DNA of 64,000 nt from Epiperipatus broadwayi (GCA_028023455.1 JAQFVV010006426.1:1-64000), one strand, 5' to 3'. Positions 12,601 through 27,600 are shown, counted from the first letter of the stretch. Numbers and translations are program-made. Notes: generated from the letters alone by a model not told the origin.

Positions 12601-15600
12601 AATCTATGGCTATACTGGAAAAATTGAAGGACTTACTATTAGTAAATCAATAACATGATTGGAACATCTATGGATTCTTATATGATATTTGGTAGTAATT
12701 ATAACAGGTAATAACAGACCATTATTTTGCCACTCTTTTAGCATAAATCACTCTTGCAGTTCAATTTTAAAGCCACATCATATTAATAGATTCAGTGATA
12801 TCTTAATATTTCTGCTAACTATGAATTTTTTATATGAATTAACTATTATTATAAATTTTGATAAAAGTAATGCATTTCACATCCACTTATTCATGACATT
12901 TCATGGTACTAGTATTTCATTTTTGAAATTCTTAATTATTACTTGAATTAAATGATTTCTTAAAAAAATGGACTGAAAATCCATTAGCTAATTTTAAAAT
13001 CTAAATCCAGCCTTTCTAAAACTCATCAAATATAATAAATTTTCTGCATTTACAAGTTAATAGTCATCTTCTACCCATGATACTCAGTCTCAAATTTTTA
13101 GATAAATTTATAAAATATGTTCTTTAATGCACATGTATGTGAGTTAAAATATATACATACATACTGTATCCACAACACACTTAAAAATAAAAATTAAAGG
13201 AAAAAAACAAATTAGGCAAATGCATATAAATTAATAAGCCTAATTGCAGTAAGTCCAATACCTTTATTTAATTCGTGATCAATGCTGTAATTAATTCAAC
13301 TACAATCACTGAAAAAGAAAGAAATTCTATTGTTGATTATAAGATTCAGGATTTGTTTTTAGATTTTTTCTTTTAATTAGAATTAAAGCCCATAAACTCA
13401 GGATCAACTTATGACACATTACTATTTCTAATTATCATGTATAAATGAGATAATTTTTATTATATTTAATATTTCACTTTTTCAAATTTTAACTTTGGTG
13501 TTTAAATGATCAATTACTATTATTAGTTTATGACATTTTACAATCACAGTACCAAACTATATTATGAATTTAAAAGAAGTTATAACTCAGAAATTAATGT
13601 TTTTTTTATTTATTAATTTATAACTTTTATTTTTCATTTAAATTTTTTTTTTTTTAATTTTGGATATGTGGAAATATTGTATTTATGTATATTGTATAAT
13701 ACATTTTTACAATATCTTAAAGTGAATAAATCTGATAGACACTTGCTAATTATTATATCTATAATATAAAAATTGTAATATAAGTTAAACTAAATTGAGT
13801 TTTTCACAATATGCCAAATCTACATGGACATTTTTTTAATCTAGAAAATACCTAAAGCCCTTGGAAATAATATTACATGATTAACTATTTGTAACTTAGC
13901 TGCAAATATTTTAATAATATAAAAATAATAATTGTTTTTTTTTTAAAATGCCTTGCAATTTAGTATTTAAAAAGTTCTCCAAAAACAGACATAAATAAGT
14001 AAACAGTGTTAATAATAATAATTTATGATTATCTTATATATAAAATTCGTAATTTCTCTGTTGTCTGATTGGTGAATGTATGTTTGTTCGTAAGGCTGTC
14101 ACATGTCAAATTCGCAACCAATTAAAAAAAAAATTTCGTCATTAATAAAAAATGCTCAGAAAAAGCAGTACATGTGCTTTTAAAAAACTCCAGAGATTTA
14201 GTATTTAAATTATGAAGAAAATGTGATTACAGTACATAAATTCATGTTTGAAATGTGATATTTAGTGAAGGGGGAAAATAGATGCTATAGTACCGTATTT
14301 ACATTCAGTTTTGGTTAGCATATAATTAAAGTCAAAATGACAGCCTTTCAGGCCGCCTACATTGTTCACATTTAATGTATAATAGTAAAATCTTGTTTAA
14401 TTTACATTAAATCTTAAAAGTTTTGGTTAGCGTATAATTGAAATTGAAACAACGGTCTTTCAGGCTGGCTACATTTCTCATGTTTTAATTTTAAAACTAA
14501 TATACCAAGATATACAAATTTATGAATAAATTTTAAATTAATAAGTTTAAAATTACTTTATATTTTTTGATAATTATTTATATTTTATTAGATTTATTGT
14601 TTTTTTATGGTACCTTAGCTTTATGAAGCATTTAATATATATATTTTATGATGTATTATTAAGTTATTGTGAAAATTGCATCTTCAACAGATGCATAAAA
14701 AATATTCAATATGGTGTTGCTAGAAAAAAAAAAACAATTAAAAGTCATCAGGTTATAATAAAAGATTAATGAAATATAGTTTTAAGATGAAAGAACCATT
14801 AAAATTTAAATATTCTCAAACTAAATCATTCTGATGTAAGAGAGCAAACAAATATCGAATGTAATTCTGGAATAACACAAACTAAATAAAAAAATTGCTA
14901 ACTAAAGTCAAATAAATGTCGACATATTGGGAAGAATTATGGACTTTCACAGTATTTAGATTATAGACTTGTAATATTACGAATGACTAAAAGCCACATG
15001 ATAAAATTTCTTGAATAAACAATTCATGAAATCAAAAAAGTATCTTTTAAGCAGGAGTCTGCAATGACACATTTATGACAAAGGGTAAATTAATCTTGCA
15101 GATCTAATTCATATTTATTTTAAGTCAATTTATTAATTCAAAATTAGTACTTAACAGATTCACATTTAATTAAAAACTTACACATCTGATTTTTAAGAAA
15201 ACATTAGTGTGATACTTGCCATTACACATCTTTGGTTAATTTATTACAATATAATCTGGCGAGTAACTAATTTCTGAACAATGATCTAAATAAAAATCAG
15301 TAAGATGAGCTTGATATATGAATTTTAAATAATTCATATTTTAAAAAAATGATTCATAAAAATATATTGAAACATATTAAGATACATTTTTAGAGCATAT
15401 TTTCTTAATAAAAAATAAATATTTACATCAATTACTTTCCTAAATGTTCTATTATTCTGATTTCATCTTAAAATTCTAAATACATCAAATTAAATACACC
15501 CTATTCACAATTAAATCACCATAACAGCAAAAACACAATGGGGGGTAGGACAACTTGCCAAAAAAATTGCTGAGAGCATGTGCCTTGAAAAAATTGAAGC

Positions 15601-18600
15601 TTATATGATCTGCTACACGGATGGTTAGTGGCAGGCATTTTGAAAATATTTCATAGGCACCAATATATCCTATGAATGTCACTGTCTACTCCAGCGTTTT
15701 GTGCATATACATCTTTTATATAACTCTATATTTAAACAGTTTTGTGCGTTTAACAACAAAAGATTATAATAATCTTTTATGCACAAAACGCCATTTCAAT
15801 ATAAAATTGATCTTTTTTTCAAGAACAATAATAACAATAAAATCAAGTGACTCACAAAAAAATTCAAAATAAAAGTAAAAACTATTTATAATATTAAAAA
15901 TTTGAAAAAAATCTTTTTTACCTGCGACAGCCAAAATATTTGTTCTGAACGTGCCTGTGCTGCTACTAGTGAGGGCAAGTGTAGTCCAGGCCAGGCAGTA
16001 AAACTCCTGAAATAATACATTTAAAAGGTTTAAATGTTGTTCTAGAATAATTAGTGGGTAATTACGGTTAAGGATATAATACCTCGTTAACTTGGCTATG
16101 CTTATATCGCTTCATTAATATTCCAGTTGAGCAATCAATTAGTGAAACGATGCATCCACCACACGTAGCAACAATACTTGTAGTCTTTCCTAATAAACAA
16201 AAAAAAAAAGGAATGTTAAAAAAACTATATATATTAAAATTAAAGATCACAAAATGCAAAATAATAATCCAGTGTTTCCTTGTGTCAATTAACAAGTTTT
16301 CTTTCAGATAACCAGTCCACAGTTAACTTGGCTATTATACAATATCGGTCAGTAAAAAACAAAGAAAAGCATTCATTCTTGTCTGATAGGTACTGCTTTC
16401 TTCATTATTAATCTGTGAAGGGCTTTTAAAGAGGCTTTTTCCAGACAAGAGCTACTTAAAGAGTGTTTTATCTTTATCTATTGCTGATTCTATCAAGGCT
16501 AATACACAAGTCATTTTACAACAACAACAACAAAAAAAAAAAACTGAAAAAATATTTTACAGAAAATATTATTTAAAAAAACTTTTATTAATGATCATTA
16601 TATACAATAATAATAATAAAAAAAAATCTACAGTGAGAGAAAAAACGATTAAGCTTAAATAATATTTTGATATAAAAAAAATAACCATATGATTAGTTGA
16701 TTAAAAAGTCGAGTAACATTCAAGTAACACAGAAGCAAATTGAGCACTATAATTCCATCCCCTCAAGCAACAGATGAAAATTGATTTAGTAATCTTTTTT
16801 TATTGGATTCACCATTTATCCCTACAATATGGTATATGAGGAAATGTTTTTATACAGAAAGTTATATGATATTACAACTCAATACTTTTACCTAGCTAAA
16901 AAAAAAAATTAATTTTGTATTTTCTTTAAGTGGAAATTGATTCATAAACCTTAATACCATTTTTCTATTATTGTGCTAAACCACATAGGATATTAATTTC
17001 ATCAGGACCAGAAAATATAGACTAAACAATCTTAGGTATGTTCTATTTATTCTTTGCAAGAATGATGAGCAAATGGAAATCAGATTAACACTATTCTTAA
17101 ATTATTTATCTTATGTGAAGTTTTGATAATAAGAGAAACACCTTTTTCAGGCATAATGCTCTGATAATTTCTTTTATATGTTTATCAAAGTATTAATTAT
17201 CAAGAAAAAACTGTCCATTTTGAATAAAAAAAATTTAAAATAATTTGATAAATTATTTACTGATTTAAATAATTAATAATACTCAATTAATTCCTTCCTT
17301 CTCACTAAAGAATATTATAATTAATTTTTATATCTAATTACTTAAATAAATACAGCATAATCAAAAAATGCAAAATTTGCTTATGCAGCTTGACTTTTCA
17401 AATAAAATAAATTTAAAGATAGACCTTACTCTTTTTAAAAAGGACTAACAAATGGTATTTATCCTTAGCCATATGCACTGCTTGATGGCATTGTATTATG
17501 TGAAAAATCACATAAAAATGTTCTTTACGCGGCCCAAGTTACGGCCTATAGAACAGTTCTATTCATATTATCTGTTGCAGGCCTATATTTCATTACACAA
17601 AGATAGTACATCCCACTGATGTGCTTCGTGATACTATGCAGAATGTGCACATTTCAGATATCGTTACCGTATCATGTGAGGGTCTATGTAATTCAACTGA
17701 CCATAGCTGTTGTAATCTGCATTCAAAGTATTGATCTTACACCCTACCTGATGTAATATTACATACTAATAATTGTAAGTCCCGTCATCATGCTTCTCTA
17801 CACAGCTTGGAAGGTGTAAAAAATTTCATAAAGTAGGGACAAGCACAATTTGACAGAATTCACGCAAAAAGGCATGTTTGCGTGAGACCAGCTACAAGAC
17901 AAATTAAACATCTGAGGTTGCATGTTATTTTGTAAATCATAAGTTTGGTTTGATCAGAGTAGTGCATCTATTGGACGATCCTTCGGATTTAAAAAAAAAT
18001 TAATAAAAATTAGAAATTAAAAGAAAAAGACATCTCGTTAAGCCAAAAATATAATTACAAAAAAATAATAACATTAAGAAATCCAAAAAAAGACAGCCCA
18101 GTAACATTACATTTTATATGATTTTGCAAATAAACAACGCTATCAAGCAGCGTGCACGGCTAAGGAAGTAATACCACTCCCATTGAATAGAAAAACACAA
18201 AATTATTTAAAACTATATAGAGATAATAACAGACAAAAAAAAAATTAAATAAGAGGTGCTCAAAGAGAATTAAAAATCACATGACTACATCACATTACAA
18301 CATAGGATAGGGATTTATTAAGCACTATCTGGTATCTATTAGTTATTAAAGCTTAAAGTAATATGTATGCTGCTAAAATTAAAATATTGTTGAAATGATT
18401 TACTTTCACTTGTTTAAACAGCATTAAACTGTTGCACATGCACTTTGGATTTTAACTATAATATGAATGAATACTAACACTTCAAACACATGATAAAGTC
18501 TTTGGAAAATATAGAATGGCCATCTATCTTTAATGCTGTTTAAATATTACAGTTTATAAAAAACATCACGCTATATAAAATAATTGACTTTATTTTCACT

Positions 18601-21600
18601 TGTTTAGGAAATTAATTCTAAATTAAAGCTTTATTTGAATATTATATGTATATTTAAAAATATTATGTTATTATTATGTTTACTTATATTATTTTACATT
18701 AAAAAATATTACAATAAATAAGATAAACTGACATTTTAACAATATTTAATAAAATTTGAATAAAAAAATAAATAAAATACTAACGTGATTCCTGATAATA
18801 AGACCTGATCATATATTAATTTTTGCCCCAAAAGACACTATAGAGCTTACTTTCAAAAGATTTTTTTTTTTTTTTCATGTACAAAAATGTACATTTATTG
18901 AAATACTTTTCTTTACAGAAAGCTGTAAAATTCTTATTCCAAGAGCCCTTCCATAATTCCTTTCTTGTACTCGCTGGAATAGCTCTTTCTTTTTGCACTC
19001 ATCTTCTTATCTGGTGATCAGAATATTATTCCATTTAAATTTACCATTAAATCAAATATTAATTGAAGATTTGCAAGACAGTAGCGATAACAAGAGTGAT
19101 TACAGTTAAGAATGGTTTGTTCACATAAAAGCAACAAAATAATGCAAGCACAAAAATTCAGAAAATGTTTCTGTATTACACACGTGCACATTAAGTATAT
19201 GCATTATAACATACAGCATATTGAATTAAAACAATTCACATATTACAAAACTACAACCATTCGTTATCAAGTGCGTATATTGTAAACACATCCATATTCT
19301 TTTTTAAAAGCTTTTCTTTAGAAGAAAGATTGATGATTTAACTTGAGCTAAACTTTGATTATTAAAATCACTTCTATTATTTTAATAAAGTCTTTTAGGA
19401 GGAAAAAAAAAGTTTAACAAATCAAACTAATTTTTCTTTTATTTTGAACACTTAAAAACTAACTCTAAAACTAAATCAAGCATTCAAAATCTAAGTATTA
19501 AATATAAATAAAATAAGTACCTAAAATATATATAAACGAAATTATAAATTGTCCAATACATTGACTTGTGATAAATTGTTTCTCTATATAGGTAGAATAC
19601 GTTGTCAAATATTGTCAATGGAAATATATAAAAGAACCATATAATTTATATTACCATTTATTTAAAGCATTAATGTTAATAATATTATTAATTTATACAA
19701 TTCTTTACTTTATAATTCAATTCATCAATCGTGTGTTTTAACGAGATGACGATCTTAACTAGGCTTTCTTTTGATTAGGTCTTATTTTTCGGGAAGCACG
19801 GCATTATTAATATAACCGTTGTTTTTCTAATTTAACTTGTATAACCATTTGTAATGCAACTGATTAAAAAACAGAATAATTAAACAATAGAATCCTATAA
19901 TAAAATAATACTCGAGTATTGCCGGTGGCAATTAATCATTTCTTCACACTCTCTAAACCTAATTTATTGTAACATCTCAATTTTAAGCTAAATTATAAAA
20001 TGTAATTAATCCTTACATAATAAAATGGCATTATCTTAAATTTTAAAATATCAACATTGCTATCTTTAATAGTCTTAAAAAAAAAAAAATGAATTCAGTT
20101 ATCTTAATTATTTTATGCTAAAAGGGTGAAAAAATAAATAAATAAAGGGATGAAAAATGCCATCTATTTATATTATTTGTTCCAAAAATTAATGTAAGAT
20201 AAAATCACTTTGTAAAAGGCTTTTTTATTCATCAGAAAAAAGAATTTTAAAGTGTGTGTAGCTTTGGTAGAGTTGTAATATAGTTGTTCAATTCCCAAAA
20301 AACAAATTTTTCACATAAATATGTATATATTTGGCTATCTATAGTGAAGAAGTATCAAGTTTTGATATCAAATTACAAAAAAATTATTCAATTCCTTGAC
20401 TTATATAATGATAAACCAACAGCTTTCTAATTTAATACTATCTATAGTAAGTTTGAGGAATCGATAATTACTAAATAGCTGTGCATTTAAATCCCCATCC
20501 TGATTTCTGGCTTTTGCCTTTATCAGTGAAGTTTGATTTCAAAACTTGAATAAAAAAATGAGTCTAAAACTATTCTAGTTTTGTCTATCATGATTATAAA
20601 TATCTATAAGAAAAAAAAAAAAAATCAGGATATTTCTTAATTTTAAACTTAAAAGTAAAAAGCCAGTAAATTCACCAATACTGTTTGGTGCATGTTGGTG
20701 AGCAGACCATCCATGTTTGTTTACCATGTGAATAATCACATAGCAAGAAATAACAGCTGCAATGACAAGAAGAATGTATGGAGTGGTCATTGAGAATTTG
20801 TCTTGGTTCCTTAAGGCCTCAAAAAGGAATCAGGGATCTCTTTTCAGTTAACCACAAACTTCTTTCTGCATTAGTACCTCTTCATAAATAAATAAATAAA
20901 AAAACACTGACAACATTAAATACAACTTTAGTACATTTTTGGTGCTAAAAACCCTCATCAAAAATAGCCCATTATATTTTTTGTTTTTTATTGAGTATAA
21001 TATTACTTTTGCCCAAAAATGCATGAAGATTGTATTTATTCCTCTATGAATGAAGAGATATTGATATTGCCTTTAATTCATCAACTCTATACTATCTTAT
21101 AATCATTTACATAATAAAAATAATGTAATGAAAAATATCTATTTATTTAATTTCTTTAATCTAATTAATTATGAATAATTATTACTTTAGCCAAATTTAA
21201 TTTAACACTTTTAATGAATAATGAGTATTTAATTCTGCTATATGTTAAGACTTTGTAATATATGAAATATTTGAGAATGAAATGTAATATTTTTCTTTAG
21301 CAAAAACCTACGAGAAAGCCCTGATATTTTCTGATTTAGATCTCTATTAGTTTTTGTTTTGATTTTTGAGAGTTAACATAATTTAACAAAATTAGCCCGT
21401 TTTATTGAATAATATAAACAAATAATAATAACATAATCTTCTAGCACTTTACACAATGCAAACACAATCCTTTATTACTCCATATTTCTGAACTGCTGAG
21501 AATTTTGACTGATAAATAGTTTCTTCAGTGTTGTAGCATATTCTAAACTACTTAAATCTTGTCACTGATTAATAAATATAAAATTATCAGAAAAACTTTG

Positions 21601-24600
21601 CAAGCATAAATAATTTGATCAAGGAAAGTCCTTGTATTCTTTCCAAGCCATTTCAGTTCAATCTCATAATTATACTGGTAAAAGTTATTTATATAAATAG
21701 CTGGCCATGATCAATGATATGGATTAGGCATGTTATACATTTCTGAACCAGTCCCAATTCTAACTAATGAATATTTTATTGCTAAGTAAATCATCAAATA
21801 GTGAAAAGAAGGATAATTCATAAGGTTTACACATCTCTAGGTTAATAAAATAACCACTACACAAAGCAGATCTATTAGAAATATAAATCAAGAGATTAAG
21901 TATTATTAAAAAGCAAAGCAGAAGTGGTGATATAGCAATTTAGTATTCAGTGGTTTATAATTTTATTCATTTTCCTCATCATTCTAGAAATATTACAAGT
22001 AGTAAAAAAAAAAAAATCTATTGAATATTTTATTATAAAGATTATCTGATTATATTAATAGTGAAGTTGGAAGAGTCCCAAGTAAGCTTTCTGTAGAAAT
22101 TATTTGATATGAAAAACTTTAAGCAATTTCAGACTATATTTTACAAGGTTTTTTTGTTTCACAACATAAATTGTATACTGTAAATAAAAACAAACTTCAA
22201 ATATCTTACTGCAAAACTTTGACTTGTCTAACAGCTTTCACAGAAGAACAATAAAAGAGAAGGCATTACTCACCAGACTTGCCAAATATTAGGTGGAGTT
22301 TAAGCAGATTTCCATTATTGTTTTATCCTATAGCTAAGTTATATTTATCTATATATTTATTAGACAATATGGAATGGTTCTCAGGAACTGGCTGAATAAA
22401 AAAAATCCAATTCTGACTTGAATCCAGATGGTAAGCACAGCAGATAGATATACTATAGTTGCATCATGAGGTTCTTCCAGATACAATATATGTGTGTTTA
22501 TTTGACCTTAAGATAATAGTATTTCAAAAAACTTTAAATCCTTATTCTTTGTACTTTTCTATCATTCTGAATTTATTGTCACTAATTTCTAAGAATTCCT
22601 AATATAAATTTCTTTTTTTTAGTTGTAAAAAAAATTTTTTTTATAATATGCTAATAGTAATCAATTAAAAGGATTTGAACTCAGACTTTAAAGCTCCCTA
22701 CAGTCATCTACTCTATCCAATATAACCGATACATATGACCACATACATGTGAAAAAGATAAATGATCTCCAATATATGTATTTCATGCTGAACCAGCACT
22801 CATCAGTTGGTTTGAATCATCTCCCACACATATATATAATCAGTGCTCAATTTATAATAAGATAGCAAATCTATACATTTTGATGAACAGATTTGCTATC
22901 TTAATAAAAACCGAGCACTGATTATATATATATGTGTGGAAGATAATCCGGACCAACTGATGAGTGCTGGTTCAGCATTAAATATGCATATTGGAGATCA
23001 TTTATCTTTTTCACATGTATGTGGTCATGTGTATCGGATATTTGGATAACTGTAGAGAGTTTAAAACTTTGGGTTCAAATCCTCTTTAATTACATCTAGG
23101 TCAAGTATATACATTATACACCTGGGTCTCATTTTATGTGGTAGATAGGTTCCTCAGAAAACACGCACAAAAAAATCGCACAAAAATAGACTTAACTTAC
23201 CTTGAAAAATGGGGATAGGGGTTGTAATTTTCAGAAATCACATAAAAGCAAAGTATGACTAATAAAAAATTTCAAATATTTGAAAAAAAATAATACAAGA
23301 CAAACTTTTTTTACTTTTTTTCTTAACTACAGTATTTAATTTTACATTTTTTCATACATATTTTAATCATTAACGGTTATTTGGCTATTTGACAATATGC
23401 GTTTGTTTATGAAATGTTAAGAAATCAGATTCATCATGTGACATACAACTAGCACCACTTTCAGTCTTGAGCTGTGTTAATGTTTTTTTGTTTCTATATT
23501 AAAAAAATGAGATCGTAATCAAAACAAAAAGATTATAGATTATCATTAGAAAGATTATTTTCTGTTTATAAAATCAATAAAATCTTCGTTATTATTTATT
23601 TTAAAAATCAAAAAAATTATTTATTTCTGTTACAATTAACAAAATATGTTTTAAAAGTTTAAAATGTTTGAATATTTATTGCGACATTTTTATATGTAAA
23701 TATAAATCTATTAGTATTATTTACTCATTAGTATAAGTAGATTATTTACATAAAAGCTAATATTCTAAATACAGCTTCAGGCCATATTCACGTTAGCTGC
23801 TAATATAACGTTATATTTTTGAAAAAAAAAAAAAGTATTTCAAGTCAAAATAAGTTATTAATAATTTAAATTTCTTGATATCTAATAAATATAGTGAAAT
23901 ATGAAAGATATTAAGAAGAAACATGAATCGCATAACTTCAAAATCGCATTAAAATAATCCGCATAAAACAAGACCCAGGTGTAACTTGTATTTCAATATT
24001 TAATAGTAATCAAGTAAATTAAATGCTCTATGTGGTTTAGTATAGAACTGGAAGATTCTACAATTGATTCTCAGTTGAATAATTCAGTAAAAAAAAAATT
24101 AGCTCAGATTGATTGTTAAATGCTAAATCTGTCATTAGGGTGCTCGAACATAGTATATCCTCTTAAGCAATTAACCATATGATTATATTTTTTAAAAGGA
24201 ATTAAATAATGTGTTTAAAATAAAATATTAATTTGAAAATCTTATAAACTTTACCTTCTTGCATACAATCAGGTTCAAATGCACATTTCCATACTTGAGT
24301 TTTACTGTCATTAGGATCACCCTGTGAAGAATGGCAGCGAAGAAGATGCTCTAACTCATACTTGGAAACTTCCGGCTGAAAGATGTATATATATATTATC
24401 TACAAGAAATGACTTGCTCAAAAAAGTAAAATCTAAAAAATATTTAAATATACATATCTAAAATTAATATTCACTGCATGGCAAAGAAAGTACAGATATT
24501 AGTATTTTTCTCATACTATATGGTAAAAAAACAAATAATTTAATTGAAAAGTTTAGTTTCATCAAAATAAGATCATTTCAGTTTGGCCATTTGTATTTCA

Positions 24601-27600
24601 GACAAAATTCAGATGTAATTGGATTATATATCCACGTGCTTAATTTGTTAGTCATGTTAATCTTTCCCGAATTTGCCATTCCAAATACCTTGACACATTT
24701 CTCATCATGTTCAATATTAAAATCTGTAGAATCATAGAAACTTTGCTGAAAAAGCTTTTATGTAACTATTTTTCTAGACATTTGTTTATGTTTATGTCAA
24801 GTATCAATAAGCAGCAAATCTCTTTACTGTTAAATTATTTGTTATAGAATGATTTGAGGAGTTAAAGATCTCAGCAACTTTAATCTTTATCACCAATTTT
24901 AAAGTCAGTTCTCATATCTATTTTGTTTATATTTATTCCCTGTACTATTTGAATATTGGTTTTTAATGTTATTAATAAATCTTTTGATATCCATTTTCAG
25001 CAATAAATATGCATTATCAATTCTGAATATCCAATCTTTCTAACTTGTTTGATATTACAATATGTTTGTTTTTCCAAAACCTGTTTTAATTATAGTTTGG
25101 TACTATATACATATATCTCAAAAGAATAAGATGATTTTGCCAATTTACCTATTTTTTTGAATTTCCTAATTTAGCACAAGAATTTCTTGTAGACAATATT
25201 GTGTATGTTCAATTATGTCTCATGCCTGGTATAACTAGCAATTTCTCTTTAATGCAAGGCTTTACTTTGTGTTAAATGATCTTATGCTTATCATAGAATA
25301 GCAAGAAAGTTTTTTCAATCTATTACTTTTTTTTAGGTATTGAAATATAAAGTGAGCTCTTTCTTTCTATTGCCAGCAAGTGATTTTTTTTTGCCATTTG
25401 GTTTGGTAACTTGGTCAGCATTTTGATTTCTTTTTCAGTTTCTTATAAAAAAATTTCTATATAAAACTATCAGTTCCAGTATCTTTTAATTTTAACTTCA
25501 TCTACTCAATCCGCATCAAATGCTTTTTAATTGTCAATATCTTATGTGGTAAAATTATTATGTATCTAATTCTTTCATTTTTGATGTTTGTTGCTTCAAT
25601 TTTCAGGATATCCATTTGAACTAGGTCTTAATGTTTAATCTTACAAATTTGAAAGCCATGCCTGTTAGTTTCAAAATTCTCATGACTTTCCTGGAAACTA
25701 ATTAAAATTACGAATTTAGTTTTTTTTTATAAAATTCTTATTCTTTTTTAATTAACAATTCTTTTCTTTGCAGTTACCACTGTATTATTTGATTTATCTG
25801 GCCATTCCATATAATTAATCTACATCCTAAAATAATTTTTTTGAACATTTTCTAATATTATTCATAAAAATGATGTGTTTGTTATTTATACTATATTTAA
25901 TTACTCTGTAATATTATATTTCCATATGAATTATTTAATCTGTTCTATGATCTACTGCAAGGTATGCTTTCAATTTTTAAAATAAATTTTCCTATTATCT
26001 GGACAAAAGAATGTAATCTACGTCTTAGCTTCACTTGGTAATATCCGTGAGTAAAGGTGACACATTCATTATTTTGAAAAGTGTACTACTGATACTAAGA
26101 TCAATGAAATCTCATAAAAACATATAAGTTATTCCATTACTAAGTTCACAAATTTTCCAAATTCTAGTCATTCATTTTACATTTTAGTATTCCACTATTG
26201 TGTTTTAATTTCTATGTAAGATTATAAGTCTTTTCACTTTCATCCCTACTTCCTTGATTTGAACAAACTTTTATACTATCAAAATCTTTCTGACAAGAAA
26301 AGCCAGATAGTACTCCATGGTTAACACTAGACAGCATACTTTGAGATTTCAAGTTTACAGATCCAGTTCATTTAAGTTGGATAATAAGTCAATGTTTAAA
26401 AAATGTATTTTCAAAGTCATGACATTCAATTTTCTTAAGATTCATTATCTAGACATTTTAATTCTGATGTTGTATTAGTAGCTCTACTTTCTTAGATAGC
26501 TTCATCAATAACTAACTTTCCAAATGATTTTAATCTTTAGCTTCTACTTCAGAGCAGACTGAGAAACTTCATCTACCAGGACTCATTTTCTAGCATTAAA
26601 CTACAGTTTAAATTTTTACTATTTATTTGGATTCAATAGTAAAACAAATGAAAAGTTTGTGTTATATCCGCACTTACGACTGCCAATGTTATATCTGCAA
26701 GTCATACTGTGCGGTCAGCAAATAACGTTATACAATTCCCACGCTGTTCTTTTCCAACGAGTGCTCTCCAATGAATCGGTCTGCAACGAAGCTCTCCAAA
26801 GAATTGGTCTGCAATGAATGCTCTCCAACGAATTGGTCTGCAATGAAGCTCTCCAACGAATTGGTCTGCAATCTCTCCGCTGAGTTGGTCTGCAACGAAT
26901 TGGTCTGCCACGAAGCTCTCCAAACGAATTGGTCTGCAACGAAGCTCTCCAACGAATTGGTCTGCAACTAAGCTCTCCAACGAATGCTCTCAATATCTCC
27001 ACTGCGGTTCTCCACTGCGGTCTCTTTCAGCTACAACTGTGAACTACATTTCCACTGAACGCTGATCATTAACCGCCAGCACTGACGCGAGATATCTCTA
27101 CTTAAATACTGCTTGACTGCTCTCTATGTTACACTGCTAGATGTTACCCAGTCTTCTTATCGCTCTCTGACAACTGCAACGATCAATCAATGCACTGACC
27201 AATAAGGTAACGTCTCTTATCTAGAAACATTTGTAATTAGCAAATATTTCTAGGAATTGTCGATCGCCATTACGTCAATGCACTAATTAAATTCCTCAGC
27301 TATCAGAGTGCGATCTAAAAACAGCCTTACGAATAAATTCTAGTTTTTTCTGGAGTGCACAAACATGTCTGCCATTTTACAAAACACTACAGTTTGTACT
27401 TGCTTTCTTCTATGCAGTGTGAAATAGTTTTAATGCTGTACATATAATGTAAACTTCAATTTTCCTGACATTTAAATAATTGAAATGCAATGCAGATTCT
27501 ATTCACAAGAAAGTTTTGAAAAAGATGTACAGTCAACATGTTAATAATCTTGAAAAAAGAAGTTGAGATTTTCTGATGTTCTTAAATAGGCATAGTCAAA

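Larger units (their letters stand above)
8697..15921 (-). other. LRWD1 intron, 7.2 kb
   Basis: Contains a Jockey-like LINE at about 10020-12690 with a foldback-family fragment in it, a two-copy repeat at 14308-14480 and an inverted repeat at 15694-15791. I see nothing in 8700-10010, 12700-14300 or 14490-15690 beyond AT-rich sequence. Confidence 0.7.
16190..24254 (-). other. LRWD1 intron, 8.1 kb
   Basis: Holds a pogo-like fragment (18861-19002), a small ORF with a membrane segment (20575-20817), a SINE-like foldback (22663-23090) and a mariner-like element (23119-23981). A patch of somewhat higher GC at about 17465-17970 has no ORF or recognisable element. Nothing seen in 16200-17460, 17980-18850, 19010-20570, 20820-21500 and 21540-22660. 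Confidence 0.65.

Noticed and set aside
15485-15682. 65-codon minus-strand frame close to the WD40 exons
   Set aside because: No splice sites in a usable phase and no resemblance to LRWD1; lies downstream of a proven donor.
26702-27002. Four overlapping repetitive frames (LESFVADQF-like on the minus strand and CNELVCNE-like on the plus strand)
   Set aside because: They are all readings of one ~28-bp tandem array in the solo LTR; every frame stays open because the unit lacks stops.
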